Origin: Acidobacteriota bacterium | GTDB taxonomy: Bacteria > Acidobacteriota > Terriglobia > Bryobacterales > Bryobacteraceae | Reading direction: 5' to 3' | Assembly (NCBI GenBank): GCA_003223065.1 | Contig: QHXU01000082.1 | Coordinates: 1,839-9,408 of the forward strand | DNA: 7,570 nucleotides | In this document: piece after piece, positions 5,718-7,570 of the stretch | Layout of the letters: every line of letters begins with the position of its first letter | How positions within the stretch are numbered: the first letter of the stretch is position 1 | The notes under the pieces: generated by a model | Seen by the model: the letters and a program-made list of their open reading frames with translations, nothing else | What the model was told of the DNA's origin: nothing | The model's database searches: none | Position numbers and translations under genes: made by a program

Positions 5718-6752
5718 CTATTCTTTTTTCGCAGGTGCGTTGAACGAACGCTCAACCATATCGTGTACGTCCGTCGAAACACCATGGTCGCGCCACAGCC
5801 AGCGCATCATCTCCGGAAAAACGGTTGCGAGCATCTTCTGGCCATGCCGTTGGATGCCCCAGGAGTAGTTGACGTCGTAGCCTTTTTCGGTGAGGGCCTG
5901 CTGCATCCGGACGTTCTGATAGAACCAGTCGCGGGTTTGATCATAGCTTCCGTCGGCTCTGAGCCCCCGGTTGTCATTCCGGCCGTCGACCAGGAAGACT
6001 CGGAGCGGTTTCTTGTCGCTCTTGCTAATGATGTCGGGATATGCATTTCCGCCGCGAATATTGGTGAAGCTTCCGACGTTGCTGAGCACTTTACGGAACT
6101 GATCCGGGCGCTCCCAGGCTACCGTGAACGCGGCAATTGCGCCTGAACTCGACCCGCCAATCCCATGCCGCTCGGGATCTTTCGAAATGTTGTAGTCCTT
6201 GTAGAGCGCCGGCAGCAATTCATCCACGATCACTCGGGCGTATTTGTCATCGAGGGTGTTGTACTCGGTGGGCCGGTTCGTGTCGCGATCGCCCCAGTTG
6301 CCCGGGACCGGCTCCGGCTGATCCGGACGCCGGCCCGGATTGATGAAGACGCCGATCATGACAGGAATCTCGCGGCGGTAGATCAGGTTGTCCATCACGA
6401 CTTGCGCCCGGATGTCTCCCTCCGGAGCCTTGAAGGCCTGCCCATCGTTGTAGATCATCAGACTGGCGGGAGTGGAGGGATCGTATTGCGCCGGCACATA
6501 GATCCAGTACGTATGCTGCGTGCCGGGATAAGCCTGGCTTGGCAGCGTAAAGGGCCCACGAATCTCGCCCTTAGGAACTCCGTCCTGCACGAGTGCATCC
6601 GGAGCGAGCCGGTAATAGATGTCGGTGTTCGGCGTCTCTGCCATCGGGGGACGCTGGGACGGCGGCTGCGCCGATGGTTGCGATGTCCCTGGTGTCTGCG
6701 CGAAGGCTGCGGTCGTGAGCAGCGCGAGCGTGAAGAGGCTGCGTACCAGCAT
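5718..6752 (-). CDS. Secreted alpha/beta-hydrolase esterase (enterochelin esterase / esterase D-like family)
   Basis: The 344-residue protein has a cleavable signal peptide (residues 1-18, with AFA before Gln19), then a Pro/Gln/Ser-rich spacer to about residue 40. It should act outside the cytoplasmic membrane. The hydrolase domain covers about 60-325. Key sites are YNDG (101-104), EYNTL (163-167), the nucleophile elbow GGSSSG (199-204, Ser202 as nucleophile), LVDGRND (254-260, supplying the likely acid) and QRHGQK with His303. This is the layout of the PF00756-type esterases, which include Fes-like, feruloyl and acetyl-xylan esterases; the sequence does not tell me the substrate. Its ATG follows the ankyrin gene stop by 4 nt, and GGAG (6760-6763) lies 7 nt before it, inside that gene's last codons, so the two form an operon. 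A beta-lactamase role is unlikely despite the nearby BlaI. Confidence 0.85.
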   Translation of the reverse strand: MLVRSLFTLALLTTAAFAQTPGTSQPSAQPPSQRPPMAETPNTDIYYRLAPDALVQDGVPKGEIRGPFTLPSQAYPGTQHTYWIYVPAQYDPSTPASLMIYNDGQAFKAPEGDIRAQVVMDNLIYRREIPVMIGVFINPGRRPDQPEPVPGNWGDRDTNRPTEYNTLDDKYARVIVDELLPALYKDYNISKDPERHGIGGSSSGAIAAFTVAWERPDQFRKVLSNVGSFTNIRGGNAYPDIISKSDKKPLRVFLVDGRNDNRGLRADGSYDQTRDWFYQNVRMQQALTEKGYDVNYSWGIQRHGQKMLATVFPEMMRWLWRDHGVSTDVHDMVERSFNAPAKKE

Positions 6753-6756
6753 GCAT

Positions 6757-7570
6757 TTACTCCGTCTTTCTAGCCAGCAGTTTCTTGATGAGATTTCCGG
6801 TGACGTCGATGGTGCGCCGGTCGCAGATCGCCAGCGGTGTGAAGCCGCGCGCGTCCTTCATATCGAGCCGGGCGCCGTGGTCGGCCAGGAACTGAACCAC
6901 TTCGTCAATTCCGGTCGTCTTTGGACCAATATGACTCACCGCGGCATGCACGGCAGTCTGGCCCGACTGATTGGTGGCGTTGATATCGCCGTCCAGTTCG
7001 AAAGCCACCTTTACCGCCTCGACATTGGCGCTGCCCGCCGCTGCGATCAGCGCAGTTGTTCCGTCCTGCGTTTTTAGCGATGTGTCCGCGTGAGCGGCGA
7101 TGAGGGCGCGCATCACGTCCGCGTGTCCCGCCCGCGCAGCCAGTAGAAACGGAGTGGCCGCGATATTGTTCTGCCGGAACGGCCCGCCGCCACCCGGAAC
7201 CGGGGGCATCCTTTCCAAACGGGCGTTCAGATCAGCGCCGCGCGCCAGCAACTCCTTAACGAGCGCGAGCTGGCCTGACTGCGCCGCCATATGCAACGGC
7301 GTCATTCCGAAACGATCCTTCACGTTCGGCTGAGCACCGTGCTCAAGCAGAAATTTCCCCAGCGCTTCATGCCCGCTGGCCGCAGTCACGATCAATGCGT
7401 TGGACCCATTCGGCATGTGGGAGTTGATATCGACGCCCGCGGCGAGCAATGCGTTCGCTGATCCGATATCGCCCTGCTGCGCCGCGAACAGCAGCGGCGT
7501 AAAGCCGGACTTGGACGCGGCCCTTGGATCCGCGCCCTGCTCGATCAAAAGCTGGACGATATCCGGATGC
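6757..7570 (-). CDS. Ankyrin-repeat protein, 5' part beyond the window edge
   Basis: The frame is open to the right edge, so the N-terminus is missing; 270 complete codons are visible. Numbering from His at 7569, the chain begins mid-repeat (HPDIVQLLIEQGADP) and continues with about six further ankyrin repeats of roughly 33 residues. Typical wording includes TPLLFAAQQGD, TPLHMAAQSGQ, VKELLARGADLNA, TPFLLAARAGH and a final FTPLAICD. Two departures stand out: a Gly/Pro-rich insertion of about 21 residues (118-138, containing PPVPGGGGPF) between two repeats, and a longer loop in the penultimate repeat (SHIGPKTTGID). A possible TTG start at 7548 is rejected because repeat sequence continues upstream of it. 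The family mediates protein binding and no enzymatic role is visible. Whether the protein is exported cannot be judged without the N-terminus. It is the upstream partner of the esterase gene, 4 nt away. Confidence 0.9.
   Translation of the reverse strand, partial: HPDIVQLLIEQGADPRAASKSGFTPLLFAAQQGDIGSANALLAAGVDINSHMPNGSNALIVTAASGHEALGKFLLEHGAQPNVKDRFGMTPLHMAAQSGQLALVKELLARGADLNARLERMPPVPGGGGPFRQNNIAATPFLLAARAGHADVMRALIAAHADTSLKTQDGTTALIAAAGSANVEAVKVAFELDGDINATNQSGQTAVHAAVSHIGPKTTGIDEVVQFLADHGARLDMKDARGFTPLAICDRRTIDVTGNLIKKLLARKTE

Noticed and set aside
5718..6752. Beta-lactamase, suggested by the neighbouring BlaI/M56 pair
   Set aside because: The protein has a G-x-S-x-G nucleophile elbow and a downstream Asp/His arrangement of alpha/beta-hydrolases, not the SxxK and KTG motifs of serine beta-lactamases or a metallo-beta-lactamase HxHxD motif.
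6165..6773. A 202-residue plus-strand open frame opposite the esterase
   Set aside because: It lies entirely antisense to a gene with a clear signal peptide and catalytic motifs. It has no motif of its own and no good ribosome site.
6757..7548. Complete ankyrin gene starting at the TTG at 7548
   Set aside because: The seven codons upstream continue a canonical ankyrin repeat (HPDIVQL) up to the window edge, so the TTG is an internal leucine codon and the gene is partial.

Overview
This is a GC-rich, tightly packed bacterial window. I read it as part of a chromosome of an Acidobacteriota-type organism (Solibacter/Bryobacter-like). That guess rests on protein flavour: short-form Psd followed by PssA, a BlaI/M56 sensor pair, and a secreted esterase beside an ankyrin protein. 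No rRNA or marker gene confirms it. I see no mobile element, CRISPR array, tRNA or rRNA. The only sizeable non-coding stretch is about 105 bp (5613-5717).

Left part (1-1061, minus strand): a phosphatidylethanolamine module. psd (phosphatidylserine decarboxylase) reads leftwards into pssA (phosphatidylserine synthase) with a 4-bp ATGA stop/start overlap. pssA runs off the left edge. Together the enzymes turn CDP-diacylglycerol plus serine into phosphatidylethanolamine in the membrane.

Middle (1070-2638, plus strand): an orphan araB-type L-ribulokinase, divergent from psd. At most 8 bp separates the two starts if psd begins at TTG, or 32 bp if it begins at the inner GTG. This junction holds an 18-bp dyad, a near-perfect 13-bp direct repeat and a -10-like box placed so close to the ATG that araB may be leaderless.

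Right-centre (2635-5612, minus strand): a two-gene BlaI/BlaR1-type system, transcribed from a recognisable promoter at 5648-5676. It encodes a winged-helix repressor and, coupled by ATGA, an 866-residue membrane M56 metalloprotease. Instead of a penicillin-binding sensor domain, the protease carries a proline-rich linker, an unrecognised globular segment and nine tandem 33-34-residue repeats. These repeats alternate between two types, so the real unit is about 68 residues. This is the most interesting feature of the window. The 3' end of this gene overlaps the 3' end of araB by 4 bp.

Right end (5718-7570, minus strand): an ankyrin-repeat protein, cut by the window edge, followed after 4 nt by a secreted alpha/beta-hydrolase esterase of the enterochelin-esterase-like type. 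The two are almost certainly co-transcribed. Nothing here is an obvious target of the BlaI/M56 pair, and no beta-lactamase is present.
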